Shown: positions 1 through 9,400, counted from the stretch's first letter. The stretch is 64,000 nt of DNA from Spirulina subsalsa PCC 9445 (GCF_000314005.1 NZ_JH980292.1:2559725-2623724), one strand, 5' to 3'. Made by a program: numbers and translations. The notes: a model not told the origin generated them from the sequence alone.

Positions 1-51
1 ACTGTATTGCGGAATGCGGTAGTGGAGATGGGAGTTGATCCTCTCGCCTAG
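1..51 (+). CDS. Helical carotenoid protein (OCP N-terminal-domain homologue), C-terminal tail only
   Basis: Frame 1 is open from the window edge to TAG at 49-51 and reads TVLRNAVVEMGVDPLA. From memory, the end of the N-terminal helical domain of the orange carotenoid protein reads very similarly (TVLRNAVVDMG), but here it ends in a stop instead of continuing into the linker. I infer a helical carotenoid protein (HCP), a stand-alone carotenoid-binding singlet-oxygen quencher. The next gene is an OCP C-terminal-domain homologue, which supports the call. Only 16 residues are visible, so the HCP clade cannot be told. Confidence 0.75.
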   Translation, partial: TVLRNAVVEMGVDPLA

Positions 52-63
52 ACTCTAAGAATA

Positions 64-88
64 AAGGGGGCGCAAACTGCGCCCCCTT
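64..88 (+). terminator. GC-rich hairpin between the HCP and CTDH genes
   Basis: A near-perfect palindrome with arms AAGGGGGCGCA and TGCGCCCCCTT around a very short loop, 12 bases after the HCP stop codon. There is no long T run, so it may be a terminator, an attenuator or a stability element separating HCP from CTDH expression. Confidence 0.65.
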
Positions 89-129
89 ACAATGTCGTTC
101 GTAGTCAAAAATTTAAACACTTAAAATAA

Positions 130-540
130 ATGGTTTTTTCCCGGCCTTCTTTTGATACTCTGACCATTCAAGGCATTGATAACGCTGTTATTGGTCGCTA
201 TTTCACAGCCCTGAATGCTGGAGATTTTGCGGCAACGGCTCAACTCTTTGCACCAGAAGGGGAGTTATATCCACCCTTTGAAGAGGCGATCGCAAGTCCG
301 AGTTCCATCCAGCGTTACTTAGAACAGGAAGCCCAAGGGTTGCGCTGTGAACCCCAAGAGGGGGAAACCCTCACACGAGAAAACGGCATGACCTTAGTAC
401 AAGTGAAGGGTCGGGTTCATACCCCTATCTTTAGCGTCAATGTAGCTTGGCAATTCCTGGTGAACCCCAACTCCGAAATTCTCCAAGTCCAGATCAAACT
501 CTTGGCTTCTTTAGAAGAACTGCTAACTTTGCGCCGTTAG
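130..540 (+). CDS. OCP C-terminal-domain homologue (CTDH), NTF2-like carotenoid carrier
   Basis: 136 residues forming a single NTF2-like domain that aligns throughout with the C-terminal half of the orange carotenoid protein: NAGDF at 29-33, the PPF motif at 48-50, and the closing LLASLEELL. The two residues that in OCP hydrogen-bond the carotenoid keto group appear conserved, Tyr24 and Trp107 (Tyr201 and Trp288 in OCP, by memory). Cys73 could form an intermolecular disulfide, as proposed for other CTDHs. In this family the protein binds ketocarotenoid as a dimer and delivers it to HCPs. The HCP gene ends 78 bases upstream on the same strand. The start is ATG at 130; no strong ribosome binding site is seen. 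Confidence 0.9.
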   Translation: MVFSRPSFDTLTIQGIDNAVIGRYFTALNAGDFAATAQLFAPEGELYPPFEEAIASPSSIQRYLEQEAQGLRCEPQEGETLTRENGMTLVQVKGRVHTPIFSVNVAWQFLVNPNSEILQVQIKLLASLEELLTLRR

Positions 541-550
541 TTGAATGACT

Positions 551-569
551 CCACCTCCTCGGAGGGTGG
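551..569 (+). terminator. Hairpin after the CTDH gene
   Basis: CCACC-TCC and GGA-GGGTGG arms form a short stem 10 bases after the CTDH stop, followed by GGTTTCT. It loosely resembles the C/G-rich hairpins at 6896 and 15170. Confidence 0.5.
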
Positions 570-605
570 GGTTTCTCCAACCTCGCCCTTCTTGAGTTTG
601 GAGCT

Positions 606-1040
606 TTACACTTGGGCGGGTTGAGCAAACGCCTGAGCTAACCAACTGCGACCTAATTCTATATCCTTGGGCGCACATTGCCAGTCGGGATGACTGGTCA
701 TTAACAAACTTTCGAGACTTTCTCGGTCGAATAAGTGCCACACCACAGCACCAGACACTTCCGAGGCGATCGCATAACAATTCGTGCTAACACAATGAAC
801 GATCACAGACTGGGCGACCCGCTCAATCTGCATTTGTTCTTGAGGCTGTAACCGCCGAAACCGCCGAATCAAAGCTTTCCAGGTTTCTAAATCGGTCACT
901 AACAAACCCGGAATCATCACCGTGAGATCCGATTCACCATTGACCCAAATCCAGTAATTCCGAGAAGGATCCACACCCATTAACCAGGGGAGTTCATCAT
1001 CAAGGCGATAGCGGGGGCTAAGAACAAAAGGCTCTGTCAT
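606..1040 (-). CDS. Conserved hypothetical protein, about 144 residues
   Basis: I do not recognise a named family. The protein is acidic, soluble and has no signal peptide or membrane segment; it is rich in Trp and aromatic residues, including the stretch NYWIWVNGES. I start it at the ATG at 1038-1040 (MTEPFVLSPRYRL); an alternative start 10 codons upstream gives 154 residues with an unlikely N-terminus. It lies between the CTDH gene (convergent) and the cbi operon (same strand), separated from cbiQ by a terminator-like hairpin, so it is probably its own transcription unit. Codon use looks native. Confidence 0.7.
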   Translation of the reverse strand: MTEPFVLSPRYRLDDELPWLMGVDPSRNYWIWVNGESDLTVMIPGLLVTDLETWKALIRRFRRLQPQEQMQIERVAQSVIVHCVSTNCYAIASEVSGAVVWHLFDRESLESLLMTSHPDWQCAPKDIELGRSWLAQAFAQPAQV

Positions 1041-1245
1041 GGTTATGCAGAATGTTTCATTAATGAGCAACCAACGGCAGGGGGCTTACAAGCTGTGAGA
1101 TGAAAGCCCGCGTCCCGTACTGCTTTCACATGGTAATAATCTGTATTCTGGATGGGCAAAAACTTTACAAAAGTTACCATTGCAGACTAAATTCACTAAT
1201 TTTCGCAACATGACTTTACAATTTATTGAAAAATTGGGTCTAAAA

Positions 1246-1266
1246 CCCCGTCGCTTTAGCGCGGGG
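1246..1266 (-). terminator. Rho-independent-type terminator of the cbi operon
   Basis: On the minus strand CCCCGCGC, TAAA, GCGACGGGG forms a stem followed by TTTTAG, starting 6 bases after the cbiQ stop. On the plus strand the same bases resemble the closing hairpin of IS200/IS605 right ends, so it may be a recruited mobile-element end. Confidence 0.6.
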
Positions 1267-1271
1267 GGGAT

Positions 1272-2036
1272 TCACCCCCCCAGAGGGGCAATCCAGAAGC
1301 CACAGGCAATGACCAGACTCACCACTAGCCCCCACCAACTATAAGCATTAATCCCTTGCCATGCCTTATCTTTTTCCGTCGTCGGTTGACCATATCCGCG
1401 TAAAATCATGGCTTGATAGACCCGTTGGGACTGTTCATAACTGCGCACCAATAACGTCCCCACTAAGGCCGCCAACCGTTCTAAATTACGTTTGCTGAGG
1501 CGATCGCCCCGAAACCCCCGTAACTTCATGGCTCGTTGCATCGTGACCGCCATCTCCGCTAACTCTTCCAAATAACGATAGGTTAACAGTGCCATATCCA
1601 CCAATAATTTGGGCAATCCGAGGGAGCGCATGGCTTTTAAACTACCAACAAAAGGAGCCGTCCCAAACAGAACTAAACTCACTGTAACAATGCAGATAAA
1701 GCGAGTCACAATTAACAGTACCGTTAAGCAGCCTTCCCAACGCACAGCCACCCCGCCCCATTGGAAAATCACCGTTTCCCCCTGCACCAAAGGCAAAAAC
1801 ACCACCACGGCAGCGATAAATAACCCCGGATAGCGTAAATGACCCAACAAAAACGAGAGCGGCAAGCGAGACAAGGCATATAATCCCGCCGTTACGCCAA
1901 TCATAAAGGGTAACAGTTGCAACCGTTCCACCCCGGCAAAGGTGAAAATTAAGCTCAACAAACCCAATAACTTGGGGGGATGTTGCCAACGGTGAACCGG
2001 GGATTTTAGATGAGCATAACGGTCAATGCCTAGAAT
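1272..2036 (-). CDS. cbiQ: Energy-coupling factor transporter transmembrane (T) component CbiQ
   Basis: The T component of an ECF transporter for cobalt or nickel couples the substrate-binding protein to the ATPase. Several hydrophobic segments are visible, with the coupling-helix ARG-type motifs at KLRGFRG and ILRGYGQ. The family N-terminus (DRYAHLKSP, then HRW) lies upstream of the first ATG, GTG or TTG codon in this frame (TTG at 1965-1967). No standard start exists between that signature and well inside cbiM. The likeliest start is ATT at 2034-2036, overlapping the cbiM stop and preceded at 6 bases by GAGAGGGG. This gives 254 residues, the usual size. It is translationally coupled to cbiM. 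No cbiO ATPase gene follows. Confidence 0.85.
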   Translation of the reverse strand: MLGIDRYAHLKSPVHRWQHPPKLLGLLSLIFTFAGVERLQLLPFMIGVTAGLYALSRLPLSFLLGHLRYPGLFIAAVVVFLPLVQGETVIFQWGGVAVRWEGCLTVLLIVTRFICIVTVSLVLFGTAPFVGSLKAMRSLGLPKLLVDMALLTYRYLEELAEMAVTMQRAMKLRGFRGDRLSKRNLERLAALVGTLLVRSYEQSQRVYQAMILRGYGQPTTEKDKAWQGINAYSWWGLVVSLVIACGFWIAPLGG

Positions 2037-2692
2037 GGCGACCCCCTCTCGTTGCCTTGGGGCAATAGTTCCGGTTTGACGCGACTCAGGAAGGACACCA
2101 CCATCACCGCAATGGTTCCCTCAATCACGGATTGAAGGCCATAGCCCATCATGGAGATTAAGATGGCCTGACGTTCTAAATCTGCGTCTAAATCGGCGGG
2201 AATATTGGTAATGACCATTGTCACAAACAGAAACGCCGACAAGAGTAAAGCACTGGCTGAGGTGAAAAATGTCCAAACTGAGGCACCGAGGGGATATTTC
2301 TTCACCCACCCCTGGCCCCACTGGTAACAATGATGAGCATAGAGGGCGGGAATTCCCATCAATAGGGCATTCACCCCCAAGGTGGAGATTCCCCCATGAC
2401 CAAATAAAACCGCTTGGAAAAATAGACCGATCAAAATGGCGGGAAAGGCATAATAGCCCAAAATAATCCCCATTAAACCATTGAGGATCAAGTGAATACT
2501 ACTGGGGGGAACGGGAAAATGAATCAGAGAAGCCACAAAAAAGGCCGCCGTTAATAAAGAGGCCTTGGGTATATTCTGGGTGGGATCTGGGTCTTGTTTA
2601 ATCTGCCGTAGTGCGTACCAAGTCGCCCCTCCGGTGATGGCATACCCCCCAATGACGATCGCGGGGGGTAACAAACTATCGGGAATGTGCAT
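2030..2692 (-). CDS. cbiM: ECF transporter substrate-specificity (S) component CbiM/NikM
   Basis: About 220 residues with several membrane segments. The start is ATG at 2690-2692, giving MHIPDSLLPP: the N-terminal Met-His of this family threads into the protein and ligates Ni2+ or Co2+ through the amino terminus and His2. The longer reading frame starting at 2734 would bury this motif and is rejected. A second His-rich part (SLIHFPVPPSSIHLILNG and FGHGG) is typical of CbiM. It overlaps the upstream gene by 17 bases and cbiQ by 7, so the three are co-translated. Whether the metal is nickel or cobalt cannot be told from sequence; the hydrogenase maturation genes elsewhere in the window make nickel attractive. 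Confidence 0.9.
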   Translation of the reverse strand: MHIPDSLLPPAIVIGGYAITGGATWYALRQIKQDPDPTQNIPKASLLTAAFFVASLIHFPVPPSSIHLILNGLMGIILGYYAFPAILIGLFFQAVLFGHGGISTLGVNALLMGIPALYAHHCYQWGQGWVKKYPLGASVWTFFTSASALLLSAFLFVTMVITNIPADLDADLERQAILISMMGYGLQSVIEGTIAVMVVSFLSRVKPELLPQGNERGSPF

Positions 2693-3194
2693 GATCAGCG
2701 TTTCTCCTCGTAAAGAATAGGGCTGTTCCCACAAACCCCCAAATCCCTAAACCTGCCATAACGGCTTTTTGCATCGGAGTATATCCCCCACTGCTTCCTG
2801 GGGCTTGACGAACGGCCGGAGTTTCTCCCTCTGGAGTTTGCCCCGCTTCTGAAGTGCTGTCACCCACCGGAATACTGACAATATTACCATGTCCGGCCTG
2901 ACGAACCATGACCTCCCAATTGCCCGGAATGCTGGGATCTGGGGTAAACACAAATTCTCCTTGCTCATCGGTTGTCCCTCGTAACCAAGGGGTTTGGGGA
3001 TCATTGGGGGCATAAATGGTGACTTGAGCATTTTTCATCATCTCCCCGTTGTCATAGGAGGCGGTTAGGGTGATGGCCTCTGTGCTGTGATAGTCTAAAC
3101 GACTCCCATGAGCGAAGACTGGGGAAATCATACTCCCAGTGGTTAACAAGAACAGGGGAATCAGATGCTTAAATGTGAGATGTTTTGGGGTCAT
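2676..3194 (-). CDS. NikL/CbiL-like membrane-anchored periplasmic protein of the Ni/Co ECF transporter
   Basis: 172 residues: a signal peptide (residues 1-28, ending PVFAHG), a beta-sandwich of the carboxypeptidase-regulatory or transthyretin-like type (about 32-112), a low-complexity linker rich in Glu, Gly and Pro, and one C-terminal membrane segment (about 142-160). This layout matches the extra component encoded with cbiM and cbiQ in many Ni/Co transporters (NikL or a DUF4198-like protein). The mature N-terminus starts with His-Gly, which could contact metal. It is the first gene of the operon and diverges from a TPR gene across 136 bases; I saw no cobalamin riboswitch there. Confidence 0.75.
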   Translation of the reverse strand: MTPKHLTFKHLIPLFLLTTGSMISPVFAHGSRLDYHSTEAITLTASYDNGEMMKNAQVTIYAPNDPQTPWLRGTTDEQGEFVFTPDPSIPGNWEVMVRQAGHGNIVSIPVGDSTSEAGQTPEGETPAVRQAPGSSGGYTPMQKAVMAGLGIWGFVGTALFFTRRNADHAHSR

Positions 3195-3330
3195 GACTGG
3201 TCTAGGAGTCTTCCAGAAGTCGTTACTACGCTATCACGCTTTCTCTATTGGCAAAAACCCCCGGGGAGGGATAATCCGGGGAGAGTTGGATCGGTGAGCC
3301 TTCTTGCGAGTTAAACGGTAAACTGAGGGG

Positions 3331-4158
3331 ATGGTAGGATTACTCAGAGCATTAGGATTTATGCGTTGGATTATCGGAATTATTACGGTGTTCTCTGTGG
3401 TGTTGTGCTGGGGGAATGGGGATCTGGCTTGGGCGCAAGGGATGGGGCTTTCCTTGGAACAGGGGGAGGCGATCGCACAAAAAGCCATTAGTGCGGCGGA
3501 AACGGGCAATTTTTCCCAAGCGGAACAGTATTGGAGTGATTTAATCGAGGCTTTCCCGGAGAATCCAGCCCTGTGGAGTAATCGGGGGAATATGCGGGTC
3601 AGTCAAAATGAATTACCAGAAGCTATTGCCGACTATAATCAAGCGATTAAACTGGCTCCCGATGCCCCAGATCCTTACTTAAACCGGGGTGTGGCGTATG
3701 AACGCCAGAAAAAATGGTCAAAGGCGATCGCAGACTATGAAAAAGTCCTCAATCTCACCCCAGAAGATCCCCTCGCCTACAATAATCTCGGCAACGCTAA
3801 AGCGGGTCAAGGAAACTGGCAAGCCGCCCTTGAGGACTACAAAAAAGCCACCGAATTAGCCCCAGACTTCGCCTTTGCCTTCGCGAACTACGCCCTCACC
3901 CTCTACCAAGCCGATCAACAGCCCGAAGCCCTCAGAATGATGCGCAACATCGTCCGTAAATACCCCATGTTCCCCGATATGCGCGCCGCCCTCACCGCCG
4001 CCCTCTGGGAAGAAGGACAACAGGGAGAAGCCGAAAGTAACTGGGTGGCCACCGTCGGCATGGATCAACGATATCAAGATATTGAATGGGTCAAAACCGT
4101 CCGTCGTTGGCCCCCCAAAATGGTCGCCGCCCTCGAAAAATTCCTCAATCTCGATTAA
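3331..4158 (+). CDS. Secreted or lumenal tetratricopeptide-repeat protein
   Basis: 275 residues. An N-terminal hydrophobic signal (about 11-36, ending LAWAQG) precedes about four or five TPR units (roughly 45-220) with the canonical A-x-Y/W-x-N-R-G and A-I-A-D-Y patterns (EAIADYNQAIKLAPDAPDPY, KAIADYEKVLNLTPEDPLAY). TPR proteins of this kind are assembly or scaffolding factors, often for photosystems in cyanobacteria, but nothing here identifies the partner. An internal ATG at 3361 would place the signal peptide exactly at the N-terminus and is an equally good start. The gene diverges from the cbi operon. Confidence 0.85.
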   Translation: MVGLLRALGFMRWIIGIITVFSVVLCWGNGDLAWAQGMGLSLEQGEAIAQKAISAAETGNFSQAEQYWSDLIEAFPENPALWSNRGNMRVSQNELPEAIADYNQAIKLAPDAPDPYLNRGVAYERQKKWSKAIADYEKVLNLTPEDPLAYNNLGNAKAGQGNWQAALEDYKKATELAPDFAFAFANYALTLYQADQQPEALRMMRNIVRKYPMFPDMRAALTAALWEEGQQGEAESNWVATVGMDQRYQDIEWVKTVRRWPPKMVAALEKFLNLD

Positions 4159-4244
4159 TCTCTAGAAGAACCAAAATTCTGTTAGCTTGGGCGCAAGTTC
4201 TCCTTGCCCCTTTGTTTTCCCCTAACTTATTGTGAGGCTGTCGG

Positions 4245-5135
4245 ATGAAACTCTCTCGTTCCCTCTTAGCCCTTTGTTCCCTCCTGGTGGGACTACAGGG
4301 CGCTGTGTCCCCTGTACAGGCTAATGCCACCCTCGCCCAACGCAGTCGTCTCCTGCCCCCTCCCCCCCCGGAACACTCCACTAGCCTAGACTTTTCCCTC
4401 CTAGGCAATGGTCTATTAAACCTGATTCGCGGCCGGGTATATCACACCGAGTCAATCATTGCGCTGCGGGCTTACTGTGGCAACCACAACGTTCAACTGA
4501 ACTATCGCTTAAACTCCATTACCCAATACCCTGACCGTTTCCGCACCGAAATCACCTTTTTACAACCCAATGGTGATCCCGTTTTTCAAGTTCAACTGAT
4601 CAACAATGGGGAAACCGTCTGGTTTCATCGCTCGGATCGTAACCGCTACACGGAACGCACAACCAGCAATTTCCTAGAGAATGCCCCCCACCTCTATATC
4701 ATGTTGGGCTTTCTCAACTTTTTCTATATGAGGACTCCGGCCCCCATCAAAGCCCAAATTGATCAGGGAATGCGCCCCATTGACACTATTCTGGCGGCCT
4801 TTTTAAGTGGTTCACCCGAGGATCAAACCATTGCCAACGTTACGTTAGGCAACCAACGGATTCATCGCCTTTATGAGTTCAAAAACCCCCCCAGCTTAAT
4901 CGCCCGCTTTTTTGTCGATCCCTATCAAAACCGCATCACCCAAACGGATTTCACCGTGCGGGATGGCGGACAGGAACTCAACTTAGTGGAAACAGTCCAG
5001 CACCGGGTAGAACATCCCTTGTTCCCGCCCTCCCATTTTAACTTTGTCCCACCCCCGGAAGCGAGGGAGGTGGATCGGCTAAATATTGAACCCTTTAGGG
5101 CGTTGGAGAACTGTTTTGAACCCTTTGCCGAATAA
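4245..5135 (+). CDS. Secreted protein with LolA-like/DUF2092-like features
   Basis: 296 residues with a clear signal peptide (MKLSRSLLALCSLLVGLQG, cleaved near VQANA). The mature part looks beta-rich and contains YRLNSITQYPDRFRTEITFLQ and a NGETVWFH turn, reminiscent of the outer-membrane lipoprotein carrier (LolA) fold and DUF2092. That assignment is by pattern only. Its 3' end overlaps the convergent HAD gene by 41 bases, with no room for a terminator between them. It follows the TPR gene by 86 bases on the same strand and may be co-transcribed. Confidence 0.7.
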   Translation: MKLSRSLLALCSLLVGLQGAVSPVQANATLAQRSRLLPPPPPEHSTSLDFSLLGNGLLNLIRGRVYHTESIIALRAYCGNHNVQLNYRLNSITQYPDRFRTEITFLQPNGDPVFQVQLINNGETVWFHRSDRNRYTERTTSNFLENAPHLYIMLGFLNFFYMRTPAPIKAQIDQGMRPIDTILAAFLSGSPEDQTIANVTLGNQRIHRLYEFKNPPSLIARFFVDPYQNRITQTDFTVRDGGQELNLVETVQHRVEHPLFPPSHFNFVPPPEAREVDRLNIEPFRALENCFEPFAE

Positions 5136-5889
5136 TTTCCGGGGTGAGTTCCCCGACGTTATTAAACACCGCCTGGGCTCCGGCCGCCCTGAGTTTGGCA
5201 CTGTAGGCTTCCTCTTGTTCTGGGTTGGTTTGTACATGGGGGGGTAAAATACCAATGCCAATCCAAGGGGTTTGGGGATCTTCTGCTTTGGCCTGGGTAA
5301 TGGTGTATAAGTCGCCTACGGTATCGCCCACATATAGAACAGGGACATTATTTTCCAAGCCATGACGCTGGGTTAACTGTTGACGGGCTAAAAACAGGCC
5401 GGTAGGATCGGGTTTACCGGGTGCATCTTCCATCGCCACTAATACCGGATCGACCAATCTCAGACGGTGTTTTAGCACATATTCCGCCGATCCCCGGGTT
5501 GCCCCGCTAAAGAAGCCCCAAGGGATATCATGGGCGGTGAGATCGTCAAAATAGACTTTATCGACTAAGAGGGGTTCTTGGGTAATATAGCCGTTCCAAT
5601 GGTTGGGATCGGTGCCGCGATACCGACGTTGGAAAAACTCGACAATTTCTTCATAGTTGAGGGCGATGTCCTCGCGGGATTGTCCTTGGGCGATAAAGTA
5701 ACGGTAAATTAACTCTTGGGAGGCTTCCCAGTCATTGTTCCAAATCCCCTCCCCTTTGAGTTGGTCAATATCGTCTAAGCTAGGGCGATATTGGTTTTGG
5801 GTAAAGTGGGCAACAGTATCCATAATCGCCCGACGGTAAGATCCCCCCACATTGCGGATTACCCCGTCAATATCAAATACAATGATCAT
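5095..5889 (-). CDS. HAD-superfamily hydrolase (subfamily IA, TIGR01548-like)
   Basis: 264 residues. Motif I is FDIDGVIRNVGGSYR at the extreme N-terminus (nucleophile Asp6 and the general acid two residues on). Motif II Ser/Thr lies in FFSGATRG, motif III Lys in EDAPGKPDP, and motif IV in YVGDTVGD. All catalytic positions look intact, so it should be an active phosphatase or phosphotransferase; the substrate is unknown. The match to the cyanobacterial TIGR01548 group is from memory. The ATG at 5887-5889 has a good AGGAG site upstream. Its end overlaps the convergent secreted-protein gene. Confidence 0.85.
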   Translation of the reverse strand: MIIVFDIDGVIRNVGGSYRRAIMDTVAHFTQNQYRPSLDDIDQLKGEGIWNNDWEASQELIYRYFIAQGQSREDIALNYEEIVEFFQRRYRGTDPNHWNGYITQEPLLVDKVYFDDLTAHDIPWGFFSGATRGSAEYVLKHRLRLVDPVLVAMEDAPGKPDPTGLFLARQQLTQRHGLENNVPVLYVGDTVGDLYTITQAKAEDPQTPWIGIGILPPHVQTNPEQEEAYSAKLRAAGAQAVFNNVGELTPEIIRQRVQNSSPTP

Positions 5890-5986
5890 TGTAGTCTCCT
5901 ATTCAGACGTTTAATTTCCCCGTCTCCTCCCCTTGGACGAGGATAATAAGCACTCGATTCACTCATTGGATTTTACAGCGCCCTTG

Positions 5987-6895
5987 ATGAACTTTTTTTC
6001 GGCATATTTCCCCTACTGGCTCGGATTTACGTTAACGGAATGGATGGAACTCTGGCAAGGGTTCGGTTCGGTTGTTGGGATTGGTGCGATCGCCTATCTC
6101 CTGATGTGTTTTGTGGTGTGGAAGTGGCAAAACCGTTTCATCTTCTTCCCCTCCTCCCAAATGACCAACACCCCAGATCAATGGGGGATGGATTATGAGG
6201 TGATCTCAATTCCCATTCCCCAACGCCCCCAACAGTTTCTGTATGCTTGGTGGATGCCTGCGGTTGGCACTCCCCGAGGGGTGGTTTTACAGTTACATGG
6301 TAATGGTTTTAATGTGGGGGCGAATTTAGATCAATCCCATGTTTTCCATCAACTGGGGTATTCTGTCTTACTGTTTGATTATCGCGGCTATGGACAAAGT
6401 GCGGGGCCTTTTCCTACAGAAAAACAGGTTTATGAGGATGCAGAAATTGCCCTAGATTATTTGCTCAAAGAACGAGGCTGTAGGGCTTCTGAGGTGATAG
6501 TTTATGGTCATTCTCTCGGAGGTGCGATCGCCATCGAACTCGCCACCCACCACCCCGACTTAGCCGCCCTGATCATCCAGTGTTCCTTTACTTCTATCAC
6601 CGAGATGATTGATTATGATGGCATCTACAAGATTTTCCCTGTTCAGTTACTCCTCAACCATCATTTCGACTCCCTCGGCAAACTCTCCCAACTCAATCTT
6701 CCCATATTCTTCATCCACAGCGCCCAAGACAAGCGCATTCCCCCCCAAATGAGTCAAACCCTCTTTAATGCCGCCAAAAACCCGCAAAAAGCCCTCTATA
6801 TTGTCCCCGATGCCGGACATAACAACGCCGCCAGTGCTGGGGGCGAATCCTATCGGCGACAAGTCGAGCAGTTCCTTAATCAACTCTGCCCTTGA
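5987..6895 (+). CDS. Membrane-anchored alpha/beta hydrolase (BEM46/ABHD-like)
   Basis: About 302 residues. One N-terminal membrane segment (near GFGSVVGIGAIAYLLMCFVV) is followed by an alpha/beta hydrolase domain: the oxyanion region LHGNGFN, the FDYRGYGQS strand-turn, the nucleophile elbow GHSLGG, a late Asp (HSAQDKRIPP) and a catalytic His (PDAGHNN). The substrate is unknown. I chose ATG at 5987; a TTG at 5933 in the same frame would add 18 polar residues, and neither has a convincing ribosome binding site. The stop codon TGA lies within the left edge of a repeated hairpin element (see 6893-6950). Confidence 0.85.
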   Translation: MNFFSAYFPYWLGFTLTEWMELWQGFGSVVGIGAIAYLLMCFVVWKWQNRFIFFPSSQMTNTPDQWGMDYEVISIPIPQRPQQFLYAWWMPAVGTPRGVVLQLHGNGFNVGANLDQSHVFHQLGYSVLLFDYRGYGQSAGPFPTEKQVYEDAEIALDYLLKERGCRASEVIVYGHSLGGAIAIELATHHPDLAALIIQCSFTSITEMIDYDGIYKIFPVQLLLNHHFDSLGKLSQLNLPIFFIHSAQDKRIPPQMSQTLFNAAKNPQKALYIVPDAGHNNAASAGGESYRRQVEQFLNQLCP

Positions 6896-6950
6896 ACTGC
6901 CCCACCCTGCCCTTGGCGAGGATGGGGCTTCGGGATTCAACAGAACAGTT
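6893..6950 (-). repeat. IS200/IS605-like right-end hairpin remnant acting as convergent terminator
   Basis: TGAACTGCCCCACCCTGCC, then GGCGAGGATGGGGCTTC and GATTCAA, closely matches the first 50 bases of the repeats at 8543 and 17607. It folds into a stem CCCCACCCTGCC/GGCGAGGATGGGG. On the minus strand it has the form of the GTTCA-terminated right ends of cyanobacterial tnpB elements, as I remember them. It sits exactly between the hydrolase and thiC and supplies the hydrolase stop codon. Confidence 0.55.
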
Positions 6951-6959
6951 AACAACGGA

Positions 6960-8442
<1,483 letters not shown>

Positions 8443-8542
8443 TTAAGTCCCTATGCTACCATTTTTAGGTTCTGTCTCATCAACCTCGGTTTAAACTTAA
8501 CACTTCTTCACTTAAACATTCACAATGAATGAGAGGATTATT

Positions 8543-8839
8543 GTGAACTACCCCACCCTGCCTAGGCGCGAGGATGGAGCTTCCTGATTCAATGGGAAGT
8601 GCTTTCTATACCGAAATATAGCGAGTCTTATCTTCCCTCCCCAGGCAGAAGTCCTAGTTCCTAAGACCCAAATTTTCTCTTGCAACACAGCCCTTTTTAG
8701 CTTGGTTTTCGCTTTGGGAGTTAGTGGTCAAGATATATTTATCTTAGCATGGATTCGCTGTCGCCCAGTATATTGCTGGGTTGCTATCCATCCGGTCCCT
8801 GCAAGCGAGGAAGGAGAATTCCGCAACATTTTTGTTAAA
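8543..8839 (-). repeat. 297-bp interspersed repeat, copy 1
   Basis: Starts GTGAACTACCCCACCCTGCC and ends GCAACATTTTTGTTAAA. It is almost identical to the 243-bp copy at 17607-17849, except for one block of 54 bases present only here (8733-8786) and scattered substitutions. The left end folds into the hairpin seen at 6893 and, read on the minus strand, resembles an IS200/IS605 right end ending GTAGTTCAC. No intact reading frame was found in it. It separates the thiC leader from the META gene. Confidence 0.85.
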
Positions 8840-8875
8840 AATATCAAGCCTTTTTAGCTTTTTTTAGGAGGTTCT

Positions 8876-9397
8876 ATGAATAGATTTAAAGCGTTTTGGG
8901 GGTTCTGGTTTATTTTAATAGGGATAGGTTTAGGCCTTAACACTCTGTCCCGGAGCGGATGGGCAGAAGAACCAATCAATCAGGAGATCAATGAAGAGGA
9001 ACTATTAGAAACGCCTCTTGCTATTCCGGAAATTTCTTTGCCGGGTACGAGTTGGCGTTTAATTTTATGGGGAACGTCAAACCAACTTAAACAACCTTTA
9101 AGTCGCACAGAAATTACAGCAAACTTTACACAAAATAAAATTACAGGATCAGGGAGTTGTAATCAGTATAATACCAGTTATCGGGAGGACAATAATCGTT
9201 TAACGGTGAGTCCTCCGGCTTCCACTCGTAAGGCTTGTTCTCTCGATATTATTCAGCAAGAAGCGGCTTATTTGAGAGCATTAGAACGGGCGGAAAGTTA
9301 TGCGATTACGTCCCAACAGGAGTTAAGGATTTCCTTTAAGACCGATGAAGGGCTAGGCGTAATGATTTTTGCCCCCCAAGCTATTCCCGCCTTATAG
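8876..9397 (+). CDS. Secreted META-domain (HslJ-like) protein
   Basis: 173 residues: a signal peptide (about 1-30, ending SGWAEE), a short acidic linker, and a META domain (about 58-165) with the signature GTSWRL, ITGSGSCNQYNTSY and a later Cys in RKACSL that could pair with the one in GSGSCN. META proteins of the HslJ type are linked to stress or drug tolerance; the role here is unknown. AGGAGG lies 5 bases before the ATG. The next gene, a large hybrid kinase, starts 3 bases after its stop, so the two are very likely one operon. Confidence 0.85.
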   Translation: MNRFKAFWGFWFILIGIGLGLNTLSRSGWAEEPINQEINEEELLETPLAIPEISLPGTSWRLILWGTSNQLKQPLSRTEITANFTQNKITGSGSCNQYNTSYREDNNRLTVSPPASTRKACSLDIIQQEAAYLRALERAESYAITSQQELRISFKTDEGLGVMIFAPQAIPAL

Positions 9398-9400
9398 AAA

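Noticed and set aside
3195-3330. Possible cobalamin riboswitch before the Ni/Co transporter operon
   Set aside because: The gap is only 136 bases and contains none of the conserved B12-box sequence.
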